Source: Gnetum montanum
Lineage: Eukaryota; Streptophyta; Gnetopsida; Gnetales; Gnetaceae
NCBI GenBank assembly: GCA_015680685.1
Contig: MNCI01023311.1
Span: forward strand, 5,709-69,708
Direction of reading: 5' to 3'
DNA length: 64,000 nt
Within the stretch, counting starts at the first letter, position 1. Every line of letters starts with the position of its first letter. A program made the position numbers and the translations under genes. Below are positions 1 through 12,460 of this stretch, in pieces. The notes under the pieces are model-generated. The model was not told the DNA's origin. It was given only the letters and a program-made list of their open reading frames with translations, and searched no databases.

Positions 1-672
1 TTTGATCCCTCCAAAGATAAATTATTTTTCCCGTGTCTGCCTGCAATGTGGTGAATGTAATTGTACGACATTCTTTATTTTTGAGTGTGACGTACTTGGA
101 CACGCACATGACTAGCAATAAAGATCGAGATTACTTCATCATTGCAGCATTCATTTTGTTTATTTATTTATTTAATTGTTATTTACTATTTTCCTAATTA
201 CTCTCTCTCACCCTTAACCTCATCTTAGAACGCGGAATGAGTACGACTTGATTATGAGCATTTAAGTGTGCCTACTTGGTAACCTAGTGGTGTACCTAGG
301 ATCTACGCTTGGTAATCCTAGTGGTAGTCGTGCACGAAGTCCAAGATGTGTACAGATGATCAAGGAACGAATTCTCATTGCAGTTAGGCTAGATTAGATT
401 CTCTTACCCTTTCTCTCCTAACTTAGCTTAGTTAATATTACTTTCCACTACCCTTCGGAGTAGCATTAGATTAGGAACACATCATACACCTCACTCTGGA
501 CTAAACCATACATGACAAATATAATACTAGTCGAGGTGGGAAGACAACAAACTGCGACCTAAGGATAACTGTCTAAGTGCCACAATTAGTCCGTTTACGG
601 AGTTCGACTGGATCGCGCGTGAAAACACTTGTATTCATATGGTTGAGTGTAGGGGTACCTCGCCACTCATCA
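1..672 (+). repeat. Family L LTR, 5'-truncated by the window edge
   Basis: The right half matches the end of the LTRs at 38167-39032 and 50843-51738. It shares the block around a CAATAAAGAT polyadenylation signal near 116, the 'gtaggggtacctcgcc' block near 650, and the terminal CTCATCA ending at 672. It lies in plus orientation. No internal retroelement sequence follows it, so it is a solo LTR or an end fragment. Divergence from the other copies is high. Confidence 0.75.
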
Positions 673-1790
673 CAGATCAAGTCACTTAATGCAACTATCC
701 TTTAAATGCCTAGTAGGTATGTACACTACTTCTCTAATATTAATCATACTACGAGTGGCTAGTATGGGTTATTCATAGTCTTGGATTCATTTGATCTGTT
801 GTAATAATGACCCATTCAATACTCATGATATTTTCTTCTCTCATGCTTAATATTTATTTTTCTTTTTCTCTTCTTTATCATATTTCACTTCCTCAGGATG
901 TCTTCTTCTATTGGGATGTCTCTCATGATCTCTTCTCCTCTTTTTATCATAATCCCTTGTCCTTCATTCTCTCTTGTCAAAGTTTGTTAATGAGTGTGGT
1001 GAAGAGGGTGGAGGAGTTGGAGAATAATGTTGGCTAATTCTCCTTCTACAATTTTGTGATTCATCCATTCTAGATCTATCGAAGGTTTTAGGTCTGAAAT
1101 TCTCCCTAAGTTTAAAGTGTGCCTCATCTCTTCCTAAAATTTTTGCAAGAGTTGAACATAACTTTTCCTTCAAAGGATTTTCAATGCATATTACTAGTGT
1201 TTAAGAATTGGATCTATGAGTTTGATGAGACTTTTCAGCTTTATTTGGCTTAGTTTTTTCTCATTAAGGACAATCGTTTGTGATGCTTTTTCCTTTTTCT
1301 TGTTCATCTTGCTTAAGCCTCTATTGGCTTATATGGCCTAGCCATGTTCTTGGTGACTTGATACTCTTCGTGTATATGGCCAAGATTTGATCTTAGGAGG
1401 GTTGCTTGAAGCATTGATGTTGTTGAACGTTCTAGTGGTAAGATAATGTTATCTTGTAAGTCTCTCCATCTGAATTATTCATCCTTGTAGAAAATGAATG
1501 TGAAATCAAGATAATAATGTTCAATATGGGCATATGAGATTTTTGTTCGCATCGATGTACTCCAATCTTCTTCATTATAATCTCTATCATTACTTTCATT
1601 AAGATCAATAGCAGGTGGAGATTTCACTTTTGATATGAAAGCCATTTTACTATAGTTGACACTTAAGTGTGTGTTTTGAAAACTTATTCTAAGTATGAAA
1701 AATAGGTTTGGTGATACTTAATACAATGAAGTATGTAAAATTAACCAACTAGCAAACATTGAGACATCTTCACAATGATGCCAATGATGA
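673..1790. other. No recognisable gene or element
   Basis: AT-rich sequence with only short chance reading frames (76 and 69 residues). I see no domain, repeat or LTR signature in it. Confidence 0.5.
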
Positions 1791-1792
1791 AC

Positions 1793-2690
1793 AGTAGAGA
1801 ATTCCAACACTCAACCATATAAATCACAAGTATTCACATGTGACCAGATTGTAATCCATGGATGGATACCACAAGTGAGTTTATAATGAGTTCATGATTG
1901 TTGTCTTCCCACTTAGAGTTAGCAAGATGCAAAACATACTACTTAACTCTTAGTAAAATATATGATAAAATGATGTTGGTTGGCTTTAATTATGGTAAGT
2001 ATGAATATAGTGATTCATGGTTGTTGTCTTCTCACTTAGAGTTAGCAAGGTGTAAAACGTATTGTTTAACTCTTAATGAAGTATATGATAAAATGATGTT
2101 GGTTGGTTTTAATTATGCTAAGTGTGAACACAGTGAAAAATGGTTATAAACTCTATTAACTAAAGACATTGAAAATATAAAGCTATTTTAGCTTAGCAGT
2201 GATAAGTATTTGTCCCTTTTTTTCCTTACACATCCTGGACTAATGTAAGTATTACTAGGATTACTAAGTAACTTTACTAGTTAACAAATCAAGCAAAATC
2301 ACTATTGGGTTACCAAGCAATTATAGTTTACACTTGAAACCAGTCATACTCATTCCGCCTTACTAATGAACATTGAAATAGTAAGTGCCTTAAGAAATGT
2401 AACTGATATAGTAAAAATAAACATAGAAAAAGTAAATCTATTCTATGTAAGATGCTGCAATGATGAAAAAAAATTCGATATTTATTGTCATTTATAAATT
2501 ATGTCCAAGAACGATCCATTCAAATAAAGTAAAGATGTAGTACAACTATAATTCACCATACTGTGGGCATTTACAACTAATTTTAACTTCAAGAAAATAA
2601 ATTGTAAAAATTTCACAAAGTGTTAGGCTAAAACTTGTTTTTGATACAACAATGAACTTGTATTTATAAACATGACCATAACCCACTACA
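1793..2690 (-). repeat. Degenerate family L LTR with an internal duplication
   Basis: The reverse complement resembles family L. The 'caacactcaaccatataaatcacaag' type block near 1805, the 'gttgtcttcccactta' block near 1899 and the 'cattccgcctta' block near 2350 occur in the expected order. About 122 bp containing the second block is tandemly duplicated (near 1891 and 2013). That duplication produces an 83-residue open frame with an internal repeat, which is not a gene. Left boundary near 1793; the right end is uncertain. Confidence 0.55.
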
Positions 2691-3007
2691 TGGAATCTAT
2701 AACAACATATATTAAGCTATGATATCACATCTACAATAGATATGATATAACATAAAAGTTTTTCGTCACCCAAATTTTCTAAGCAAATTTGGTATTGGTG
2801 TCATTTCCATCAAATTTTTGGCAAAAATCATTTTGTTACCTTTCTTTACTTCATCTTTAGCCCTTTCAATATAATTGCATTATTCAATGCTTTGAGATTA
2901 TTTTCTTCATATACAAATACATTAAATTAAATACCTTTGTGCATGGCTTTTGATTACGGTACCAAGTGCGCTCTTGTTGCTCGTGCTCTATTGCCAATTT
3001 AGTTAAA

Positions 3008-3210
3008 CTTTAATATCATGTGTTAGGATTTAAAAATAATATAAAGTTGGTTTGGCAAATATGGATGGTGGAGGTTTTAAATCTTAAACGCAAACATCAT
3101 GTACTCCAACTTTAATATCATACGTTAAGAGTTTAAAATTAACAAACAGTGGTTTTGGCAATAATGGATGGTTGGGGTTTTAAAATCTTAAAAGCAATCA
3201 TCGCGGGGCC
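3008..3210. repeat. Imperfect tandem duplication, about 100 bp, two copies
   Basis: The block beginning 'actttaatatcat' at about 3008 recurs at about 3109. Both copies end in a 'gttttaaatcttaaa' or 'gttttaaaatcttaaa' stretch. It lies just beyond the 3' end of the nitrite reductase gene. No coding content. Confidence 0.6.
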
Positions 3211-3439
3211 GTGATTTGCTTTGCTGTTTTTTCGGTTCCAAGTGAGGCAAGTCTCTGATGTCTGATTCTGTGTGAGATAAATAATATGCGAACTAGAAAA
3301 GACAGCAGCCATGATTATTTAGCAAAACCCGGGCAAGGCCATTTCCGGTTTTCGCTAATTCAGCGGGGGCCGGGTCATGAATTTGCCAGGAACGGGATCC
3401 GAATCATTTACAACAATAAAAACAGGAAAACAAAAGTTG

Positions 3440-3472
3440 GTTTTCGTATTCATACTCATATTCATATTCATT
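3440..3472. repeat. Hexanucleotide-like repeat in the NiR 3' flank
   Basis: Short array of attcat/atactcat units directly after the nitrite reductase stop codon (read on the minus strand). It is probably in the 3' untranslated region. Confidence 0.55.
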
Positions 3473-6400
3473 GGGTGGGTGTCTCTTTTCGAGAGGCACC
3501 AAAATGTTGAATGAGGAGATCCTGGACGATGGGAAGCAGATCCTGACAGGGGACGCCCTTGCGGACCAGGTTGCCCATGTGCGAATCAGCCCCAACGCGG
3601 CCGCCCAAGAAGATGTCCACGCCCTCAACCACGGCATTGTTGTTGTTTTTGTCGCGGGTCATGCAGCCCATGAAGCCAATGTCAGCCACCTGTACCTGCC
3701 CGCACGAGTTGGGGCAGCCCGTCCAGTGCATCCGCACGGGCCCGGGCACATGCATTGTGCGGTCCAAGGCGCGGGTGAGCTCAAGCGCGCGGGCCTTGGT
3801 CTCGATGATGGCCTGGCCGCAGAACTGGTTGCCCGTACACGCCACCAGAGCGCTCTCTAACGTCGGAGGCCACGGTGATAAGCTCTGCTCACGAAGCAGA
3901 GGCTCCTGCTGCAGCAGCTTTTCCAGGCGCCAGTCGGGCACATGCGGCACTATGATGTTCTGCTCCACTGTCAGACGCAGCTCCCCGGCTCCGTACTCGT
4001 CAGCAACGCGCGCCAGCTCTAGCATTTGGTGCGCCTGAAGCCTCCCCACGGGCACATGCAGTCCCACGTAGTTGAGGCCCGGCTGCTTCTGCTTGTGCAC
4101 TCCCAAGCAATTCCTCCTCTGCCATGTTTTGTCTAGCATGTCCTCCTCTGTCTGCCTCTCCATCTCGCTCCTTCCCATTATTGCCATGAATCTCTTCTCC
4201 ACTTCCGCCTTGAATCCCTCGATCCCCTGCACTCCGTCACAGTCTCAGATTATTCATGGAATTCAAGTTCTATTGCATTGCAATCTTAAAATTTTGGAAT
4301 TTGCTTTTGTTTTTAAACGTCTGTGCACCCAAAACGTCGGTACCAATGAAATGCAGTGCTGTACAATGAGCCTCGAAAACTCAAGAACAAATCCCACCAA
4401 GTTCATGCAACTGTACTATAATGTTTACTTGTATCTGATGTAATATGATCAAATGCAGAACATTATCGAAAATTTGGTGATTGTGTTTAATGCTATTCCG
4501 GCCGTGTTAAGGTTTCAGTTTCACAACATGTTCAGTGTGGAAGCTGCCTCAGAGATACGCTCCAAGCACGCGAAGCTCCAACTCAAGAACAACATTAGAC
4601 ATAAGGTTAGCCATGCTCTGTAACTAGGACCAAGCCTCCCCATAGTAAACAGTTGGCGGAACCCGCTTTGGTTTCCAAGGAAAATCTGAATTCGCCAAAG
4701 CTATGTTACCTATCCTGAATCACAAATCTAGAGATAAATTTTCACAGCATTAGGATTATTCAGGTTTTACCTGGTTCATATGGGCTTATGCACCATAAAT
4801 ATAACAAATGGCAGAAAATTGCCCTTCCCTTTGGCATATAGCATTCAATTGAATATTATCAATCTTGGTTTGATGAGGTGTTGAAAACTGTTTAAGCACC
4901 TGGCCAAACGTTGTAAAAGTTTACCTTCCAAGCCCTCTCCAGGATCTCTACTTGCATAATAAATTATTTCCCTTTCCATAAATTTAGGATCAAAGACAAA
5001 ATCTCAGAGCAAACCTCGACCAAGATATAAGTTTCAGACCAGGCGCTAATCTGCTCCGTAGAATCTAATGTAATTTTCAGTTTTTGAGATCCAGTACCCT
5101 AATTATCCATGTAATTAACAAAGATTATCCAAACAGTAGAATCCGAAGACCAACCTTATGAAGCTGGAGCTGGAGAGTGAGAAATGAAAATATAACTGAT
5201 ATTGGCATGATTATTGGGATGGATGGATGGCTTACCAGTTCATCGATGAGCCACATCATTCTGGTTTTCTGGCGATTGCCCCTTGTACCCAGATCCCTGT
5301 AGGCCTCCAGGACAGCCTGACACGAGGGAACAAGATCCTCAGCAGCAACCCAAGCGTCGAGAGGGATGGCATCTTCCCACCTTTTTGGGCTGATGAATCC
5401 CCCAACAAGCAAATTGAAACCAAATCTTCCGCCCTTCATTGCAGGAATGTAAGCCAAATCATTGATATGGGGATGCTCAAACATGTCGTGAGAACCAACC
5501 ACACACACATTCCATTTGCGAGGCCTGCGTGCGTTTCAAATGAATATCAAATTCAAATTCAATTTCTCAAATTCAAGTTCATGAACACGATCAAAATCAG
5601 GCACAATAATAAATTACAGCTCTCTCTCGCTCTCTCTAGTAATGCAATGCAAGAAGACAATTTCTAAACCAATAAATGAATTTGAATTGAAGGGAAGCGA
5701 AGCTAAGCTAAGCTTACAGGTTAGAAATGGCAGGATTTCCGTTTCCGTTGTTGACAATGAAGTCAGTGAGGAGTTTGGTGTAGGGTCTGGTGTCGATGAT
5801 TTCGTGAGGATCGATGCCGGCGAGTGGGTTGCCAACGGGGTTTCTGACGTTGTCCATGCCACTCTGCAGGCTCGACAATCCGACGGCCCGCAGTCCCTCC
5901 AGAATTTCAGGAACATCTTGCAGTACTACGCCCCTGATCTGCCAATTCTGCCGCGTTGTAACATCTGCACAGCCGTCGCTGCCATACTTTTGTATAACGC
6001 TCGCTAGATATCTTGTCTGTTGGCTCGTTGTCACTCCATTCGGCAGCTTCAGCCTCATCATGAATCGCCCATCTGCAGGCATGGATGGAGTTATTGGCTC
6101 CATAATCCATGGATGAAATAGAATTTATGCTATCACTCATAAACTATAACCAAATCAAATTTTTATGGCATTTTGAGGTATCCCTGTGGATCTACTGGAC
6201 ACAGTCAATGGATGGATTTACTTGAAGGTGTTACGGATTCTTCTTTTTAACTTAAAAATGAGAGTAATGGTTGCTAATGAAGAAGAATCGTTTGCAGATC
6301 TAAATTAAACCCTTTCGGTTTCCTGATAATCAATACAGGGCATGCAATTTGATGTCCAAGCATGTCAAATTAAATATTTCTCAACCTACTCTGCATTCCC

Positions 6401-8339
6401 AAGCAATACGAATAAATTTAGTACGTGTCAGAACAGCGCAGGTGTCATAATTCGAGACCAAATATTTCAGTTATATTACAGGTTGTACTTCCAAATCCAA
6501 AACATTTTCCCCACGCCCACTTGGAAGCAATTGCTAATAAAACTTCAGTAAAAACATGTGATAAAATTTAGCGAGAATATATATATATATAGCGACGCAG
6601 GGCGGCAATTTCAAATTTTCTGAAACCGTTAATATACCTCAGTTTTAGTTGAACGTTCTACCTGTTTACAAGCATTTTCATACCATTTTGTAAAATAATG
6701 AATTGTACAATACCGGTTGGTATCCATATACTGGTAAGTTAGCAGTTAACAACATATTTCCAACTCTAAACTAACCAAATACGTGGTAAAATATGAGCAA
6801 ATTGTATAGTACGGGACAGAGTTCTCTCAGCTAATTTAACTTGAGACCGTGTTTGGTTGCCCGTGAATTTATGAGTTCCATTTTTTAAGGTAATAAACCT
6901 GTTTGGTTTTGGAGAAACAAATCTTAAATTCACACCTACTCCACTCAAAACACCTTTTTCTCCTATTCTTGAATCAAACATCTCAAATGCTTCAGCAGCA
7001 AATTTAAGAACCATAACCTAACCAAATGCCTCGGTGGCAACTTAACCATGTATTTATGGAAACATTGCTGGCACTCGCAACCTTTTAGTTGCTTACTATT
7101 TTTGAGCTACAACATTGAGCTACAACATGCCAGCAACCTTTTACCTTGCTGCTACTGTTAAGGTACCAGAGATAGCAAATAAGCCAACCGTCATTGAAAT
7201 TTTGAATTTAATGCATGGTGATGATAACTATTACATTATCACCTGGAATTTATAAAACCTTTTCTAAATATAAAAATTATTATCAATAAAAGATTGAAAA
7301 GTAACTGGTGGGGTTGAAAGCTATGTACATGTGAGTTAAAAGACAGACACAAAGTTACGCAAGCGCTGTTCTGCAATGTTCCTTTACATCGTTGGCAAAT
7401 TGAGAACAGAGGTTGTGGGTTTGTAGGATTCGAAGGCCTTGTTCGATATTACTACTGGAAAAAAGTGGTGGTTGTTGATAATTGTAAAACATGAGATGGC
7501 TCATGGCAGGGAAACGGATACTTACATTGGTGCTTTCTTCGATGAAAGAGGCCGAGCCACTTGAGCCTAACGTCGACGTCGTCCTTGTCGTGCTTGTTCT
7601 GGTCAATTTCCGACATGGGCTTCTTGGCCAGTTCCTCTATTCCCCTCTCAATGAACAGCTTCATCGGATCCTTATCCAGTTTGATCTACATATACCAAAT
7701 CTTCGCTTCAGTTTCACCCACCCCATACATGCAATAGGAAATCTGCTATTACATTGAATTTGGAACATAAATTCGGTGACATGGATTGACATGAAATATA
7801 TCTTTTATTTTAAGAATTTGGCCAATTTGGAGGGGATTTTTACCTTCATCTATCACGATTTATGAATTAAACATCTCGAATTTTAGGATACGATGTGAAT
7901 TCTCAATCTTTATTTCACTTTCAAAAAGGCATTTGATATTTGGAAAGGAAAGAAAAAGAAGAAGATGAAGTAGTAGTAGTTGTTGTTGTTGTTGTACCTT
8001 TTCCTGAGGATTGAGGCCCTGCCTGAAATCCTCTCGGACGACCCAATAGCCTTGTCGTTGTTCCACTCTGGGCTCCAATCTTGACGAATCCACCGATGCC
8101 TGCGCCTGCGACGCTCCTGTCACGGCCTTGGCCTTTGTACTGGAATCGGAATTGAGAGTGTGCCTTTGTTTGCTTCTTCTTCCTCTGCTGCTGTCGTCTA
8201 TGTTATGTGCAGAAGCTCTGATTTGTAATGTAGTGGTGCACAATTTAGTGCGCGGCGGGCAAACAGCCGGCCCAAAACACAGAGATAAAGGCTCCTCCAG
8301 CCCTGCGTTGGACACATTCATCATCAGATTCAGATTCAT
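3468..8339 (-). CDS. NiR: Ferredoxin-nitrite reductase, plastid, five exons
   Basis: Reduces nitrite to ammonium in plastids with six electrons from ferredoxin, using a siroheme and a 4Fe-4S cluster. Exons on the minus strand: 8339-7998, 7685-7526, 6072-5718, 5524-5236, 4226-3468. All introns start GT and end AG, and the phases join without a stop to give 634 codons. Plant NiRs are about 590 residues; the excess lies in the N-terminus, where roughly 75 residues rich in Ser, Arg and Thr look like a plastid transit peptide. Seen: KWLGLFHRRKH and RFMMRLKLPNGV in the first ferredoxin half-domain, DVTTRQNWQIRG, NPVGNPLAGIDP, then the cluster/siroheme cysteines in CTGNQFCG (C512, C518) and TGCPNSCGQ (C553, C557). 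All four cysteines are present, so the gene looks functional. Sulfite reductase is less likely given the NiR-type linker sequences. The start is the first Met of the open exon 1. Confidence 0.93.
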
Positions 8340-8700
8340 GTTGCTGATAATGTTGGTTGCACTTCAAAAACCCACAAAATTTTCTTCCAAACCACGCCTC
8401 TTAAGTTCAAGCCCAGCCCTGCTCTGGCCTGTCCTACTCTAGTGCTACAACGGTTTGAGGTAGCTCCTGTTATTGTGAAAGCAAGCAGAAGCAGGCAATG
8501 ACTGTCCATCTTATACTTGTCCATTTGTGTGACTTGAACGTGATTGCTTGCCTCTTCTTATCTCATCTCTTGCAGCGTGGAAGAGGCGTGGCTGCCATAT
8601 TTGAGGATTAATAAATTCCAGTTGGCCGTGTGGAGTGGCCCCAAACCAAGGTCAAGGGCCAACGTTAAATAAAAAAAAGAAATCAATGGGCAGTACTGAT
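8340..8700 (-). promoter_or_regulatory. Probable NiR 5' region
   Basis: About 360 bp upstream of the NiR start codon, before AC-rich simple sequence. On the minus strand a GTATAAGA stretch near 8513-8520 is a weak TATA candidate. An AGATAA (GATA-type) site lies near 8558. Nothing stronger can be read. Assignment rests mainly on position. Confidence 0.3.
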
Positions 8701-9185
8701 AAACCAAAAGAAAAACCAAACCAAACCAATGGTTGGTACTGGTACGGGTACCAGTGGGCTACCAAGGACACAATTGGCTGACCAGGCAGGCGCCCCTTAA
8801 GGATTGGTTTTGGCCATATTTTTACCATGACCACAAAAGTCGCTGCTTCCTCGCACAAGCCAAAGGTTACCAGTTGCCGCGCCTTTTGGTCCGTTCCAGA
8901 CAACGGTGGTGCAAATTCATAACCTTTATGCATTGTCTGTATCTTTTCGTAATTCAAATTTCATGCCGTGAAATAACGTGATTGAAACTTTGTAGCCTAC
9001 CAAAAATGACTTTGACTTTACAAACAAACGTAACTTTACATTTTCACCTATAATCAAAAGAATAGAATCTGTAAGTAACTTTGTGTCTTTATCTATAATC
9101 AAAGGGAGTTCGATACGTAGAGGTGTAGAATTGAGAATTGAATGCATTTAGATACCTCTAACTTTAGAAAGAAAATTTGGGCATA
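8701..9185. other. Intergenic sequence
   Basis: No gene recognised. It contains a short imperfect palindrome (ctggtac/gtaccag, near 8737-8755). Open frames on both strands carry no domain. Confidence 0.4.
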
Positions 9186-9841
9186 GTGCAGTGTTACTTT
9201 AGATAGAGCCAAATTTGCTTAGAAAATTTAAAAGGGTATGTTATAGAAAATTTGGAAATAGAGATAGGATAAAGGAAGCAAGAGCAAGCTTAAAATTTTA
9301 CAGTCTATTTTACCTATATTTTATGATTATTTTTATATCTTTTTTATTTTGAAAAATATTTAATGATTTTTTGAAAAATGCATAATATATATGCATAGTA
9401 AGCTTATATATAATATCTTATATAAAACACATGAAGAACAACTACCAACATTTATGGCCTAAAAAGCAATATTTAGGATTTCAGTAGGATAGGAAATGAT
9501 GGCTATGGAAAAATAGGTCTAAAAATATATGGAATGAATTTATTATTATTATTATTATTATTATTTTAGGTTCACAACCTACCCACCCCCTAAAATAACT
9601 TATTTTATTTTGAATTTATTCATTTATTTTATGTTGAAAGTACAATAATGAATCCAAATTCCAATCCTAAGTAATAGATAATCACCATCAAAAACTAGCC
9701 ACCCATTCACGTGGAATTTCTCTAACTACTTATTGATGGGATCTTCTATTTTGGACATTATTCCTTTGAAAAGGCTTCTACCAATACTTTATGCCCAGCA
9801 TCCTTATTTTTAGCTTTCTTTGTTATGGTCATATTATTAAT
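9186..9841. repeat. Dispersed repeat A, copy 1
   Basis: Nearly identical to 35088-35787. Both copies begin 'tagatagagccaaattt' and end 'gtcatattattaatc', with unrelated flanks outside. No terminal inverted repeats or TG/CA ends are visible. The other copy has about 50 bp extra in the middle. On the minus strand the right part is weakly protein-like but full of stops. Element type unknown. Confidence 0.75.
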
Positions 9842-10490
9842 CTTCAAATTTTCAAAGACTTTAATAAATGTAGGTAGCAACCATAAGAGAAGTGAGGCTT
9901 TGAGCTATAACGGGAGCTTAACGTATCATTTGTTAAGTCTTCATTCAACACTAAAATCCAATCCATCATACTTGACTCCTCCACCATTGCATAATAGGAG
10001 ATTTAAAATCTACTATGTAATTAAATTTTTCTTGTCTTTTACGAAGATTATGCAAGAGATAACCTCTATGAAATTCAAATATGACATTTTTAGCTAATTT
10101 AACATTACTTTCCCTATGGAAGCCATACGCATCTCATCCCAATTATTCAATTTATTAAACCAATCTCCAAACTAATGTTTGGAGAATGAGGTAGTCTTTA
10201 GCATAAAATTTGCCTCGATAGTCTAAAGGCAAAACCATAAGAACTTCTTTTGTAGTTTAACAAGCTTCCAAATTTTACATTCTCCCTTATTATATGTTCT
10301 AATGACATTCTCCATTCGACATTTATCCTCCAACACCACAAACTCTATAAATAAAGATAGACCAAATCTTTTAAGGTCAATAGTGTACCTTTCCTTTACC
10401 AATTGATTGGCCAACTCTAAGTCATACTAGTGGAATTGAATACTACACTTAGATACTAAATAGTGCATGCATTTCTTCTTGTTGAACTAA
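9842..10490 (-). pseudogene. Unidentified decayed coding-like stretch
   Basis: Minus-strand conceptual translation from about 10430 leftwards gives long stretches between stops in compatible frames. One 63-residue open piece lies at 10223-10414, rich in Lys, Leu and Val. I do not recognise the family. It adjoins repeat A, so it may be part of the same mobile element. Confidence 0.25.
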
Positions 10491-10499
10491 AGATTAAAG

Positions 10500-11465
10500 T
10501 TATGTGACATATTGGCCACTGCTTCATAATGTGTAGCTATTGCAAAATGTCCACATCATCCACCCATCCACAAACTCTATCATTTTCCTTGTTTTGGGAA
10601 TATGAGGTTCCTTTTTCATTAATAAAACTTTAACGAACTTGTGACCTTGGTAGTTTTCAAGCTTGGAAAGGATTTAAAGGTTTGACAAGTGTGTGGTTTC
10701 AAGGGGATTCAATACTCTTTGTACCTCTCTGCTTGCTTGAGTGCATGTGTGTTCTTGTGGATTTCTTACCATTCCATCTCGACCAATAATAGGAAGTTGA
10801 ATAAATCTTTGCATGGTGTGATTTCCATCCAAAAATTTCAAAAAAAAAACATGATGGAAATTCAAGGCACACTCCTTAGATAAAATAAATAGGCTATAAG
10901 CACTAGTTATGGGACTAGAAAGACATGTCACCCATGCTTGATGATCCCTTGTAAATAAGGCCCTTTCTTAGTTCCTACTTCTCTTTTCTTCTCAAATAAA
11001 GAACGATGGTTGTCCATGGAAGCATTCTTATGTATTGAGGGGGTGGACTAATCCTAGAGTGGTGATGTGAAGTCACTAAAAGTGGTTGATTTTGGCTGGA
11101 CTAAGGTTGGACTTTATTGGGTTATTTAACCATGACTCTTACATGGGACTTCATGTGACTATTATTGGGACATCCATTCCATTCTCTATAACATCCATCA
11201 ATGCTCTCCATAACTCACCTCACTACTAGTTTTCATGTTTTTGTTTCATGTCTTAGTTTGATGTGTTGAAATTCCTAAATAGATTCTCTAGGTTTGGTCC
11301 TTAAATTGTTGTAACCACTAATCAATTATGGGGCCCACAAACTCCTTAGTTGAGACTATGCAAGGGCAAAAAGGGCATGTGCCACTATGGGGAGGACCCA
11401 CTTGCATATCTAGTGGTTTGGTTAGTTAAGTTCCTTACCCTTAGACATTGCCGCAATTAAAATCT
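10500..11465 (+). repeat. Dispersed repeat B, related to the interior of the Athila-like element
   Basis: Matches 46060-47020 in the same order. Shared blocks include the 'catcatccacccat' type start, 'gtggtttcaaggggattcaata', the 'tatgggactag' block and 'atggggaggacccacttgcatat'. At 46 kb this sequence lies between integrase and the accessory reading frame of the gypsy element. This copy is therefore either a fragment of a related element or an independent repeat that the element carries. No coding capacity. Confidence 0.65.
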
Positions 11466-12460
11466 TTCTTAGCTTAACCATTGGGCCAAGTAAAGCATAA
11501 AGTGAAATACCATGTGAACAAAAGATCTTAGCTTCAATGGTTCAACCTATAGTGCGATATTTTTGGCAATGAATTTCTTTTCTTTAACTAGGAAATTACT
11601 TAATGAAAGGGGTTACTATTCTGTAAAAATAATAGGCTATGTTTATATGTTCTTCTTTATGATAAATGATGGAAAAAGAAGTTAGTTTGAACCTAGAAGG
11701 TTAGGTTCTTGCTACTCCCTAGGCTTTGGTAATGAAATTTTACAAATTAAAGTAATATGATATTTTATATTTTAGAAATTAAAGTCATATGATTAGCTGA
11801 CAGATGAATGGTATCAATAAGGATTTTAGTGATATAAGATCTTAACAGATTGAAAACTTTAGCATTATTCCTAATGAAACCTTATACACAATAGTCTACT
11901 CAAGGTTGCTTTGCTAGTTTATTTATTGCTTTCTACTTTTTTCTTTTCATTCCCAATAATAAATCTTATACATGCCAAAGTTTAAAAACTCAAAATTACT
12001 GGGTACCTTTCAGTATATAACCGGCTCTGCCAGTCAGAAATGCTACCTTTATTCTTGACCAGTCAATATTATCGATGAACTGATGCCTTTATTAACAAGG
12101 CTTGTTTGGCCTTGGTCATTGAAAACTAAAGCTAAGCTTGTATAAATGTTGATGTCAACACTCCCATGCTCTCATGGGGCCATGATTATCAACGTCTCTA
12201 TCTCTCTCTTAATAACCACAGTAAAAATCATGTGAGTAGTGGGCATTTAAACTGCTAGGTGGTGATCATTAATGGCAGCAGTTACAATCATTAGTGGTAA
12301 ACATTTCGGAAGTTACAACGATTACGAACATTAGTGGTAGACATTTCGGAAGTTACGGACATAATTAGACACTTAATTGAAGAACATGGGTGTTATTACA
12401 CAAAAAGTGGTGGCGGTTTCTACAGTTGTTACATGAAACGTAGGCATCATTATGGATGGC
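11466..12460. repeat. Direct repeat C, copy 1
   Basis: About 1 kb repeated at 13750-14747, 2.28 kb downstream. Both copies start 'ttcttagcttaaccattgggcc' and run through 'catgctctcatggggccatg' into the 'cattagtggcaaacg' minisatellite. Together with the Copia-type polypurine/LTR junction to the right (12511-12530), this looks like LTR-derived sequence in minus orientation. Confidence 0.7.

Noticed and set aside
3471-4443. Plus-strand reading frames of 123-159 residues opposite NiR exon 5
   Set aside because: They are the antisense of conserved NiR coding sequence with high GC; no domain of their own.
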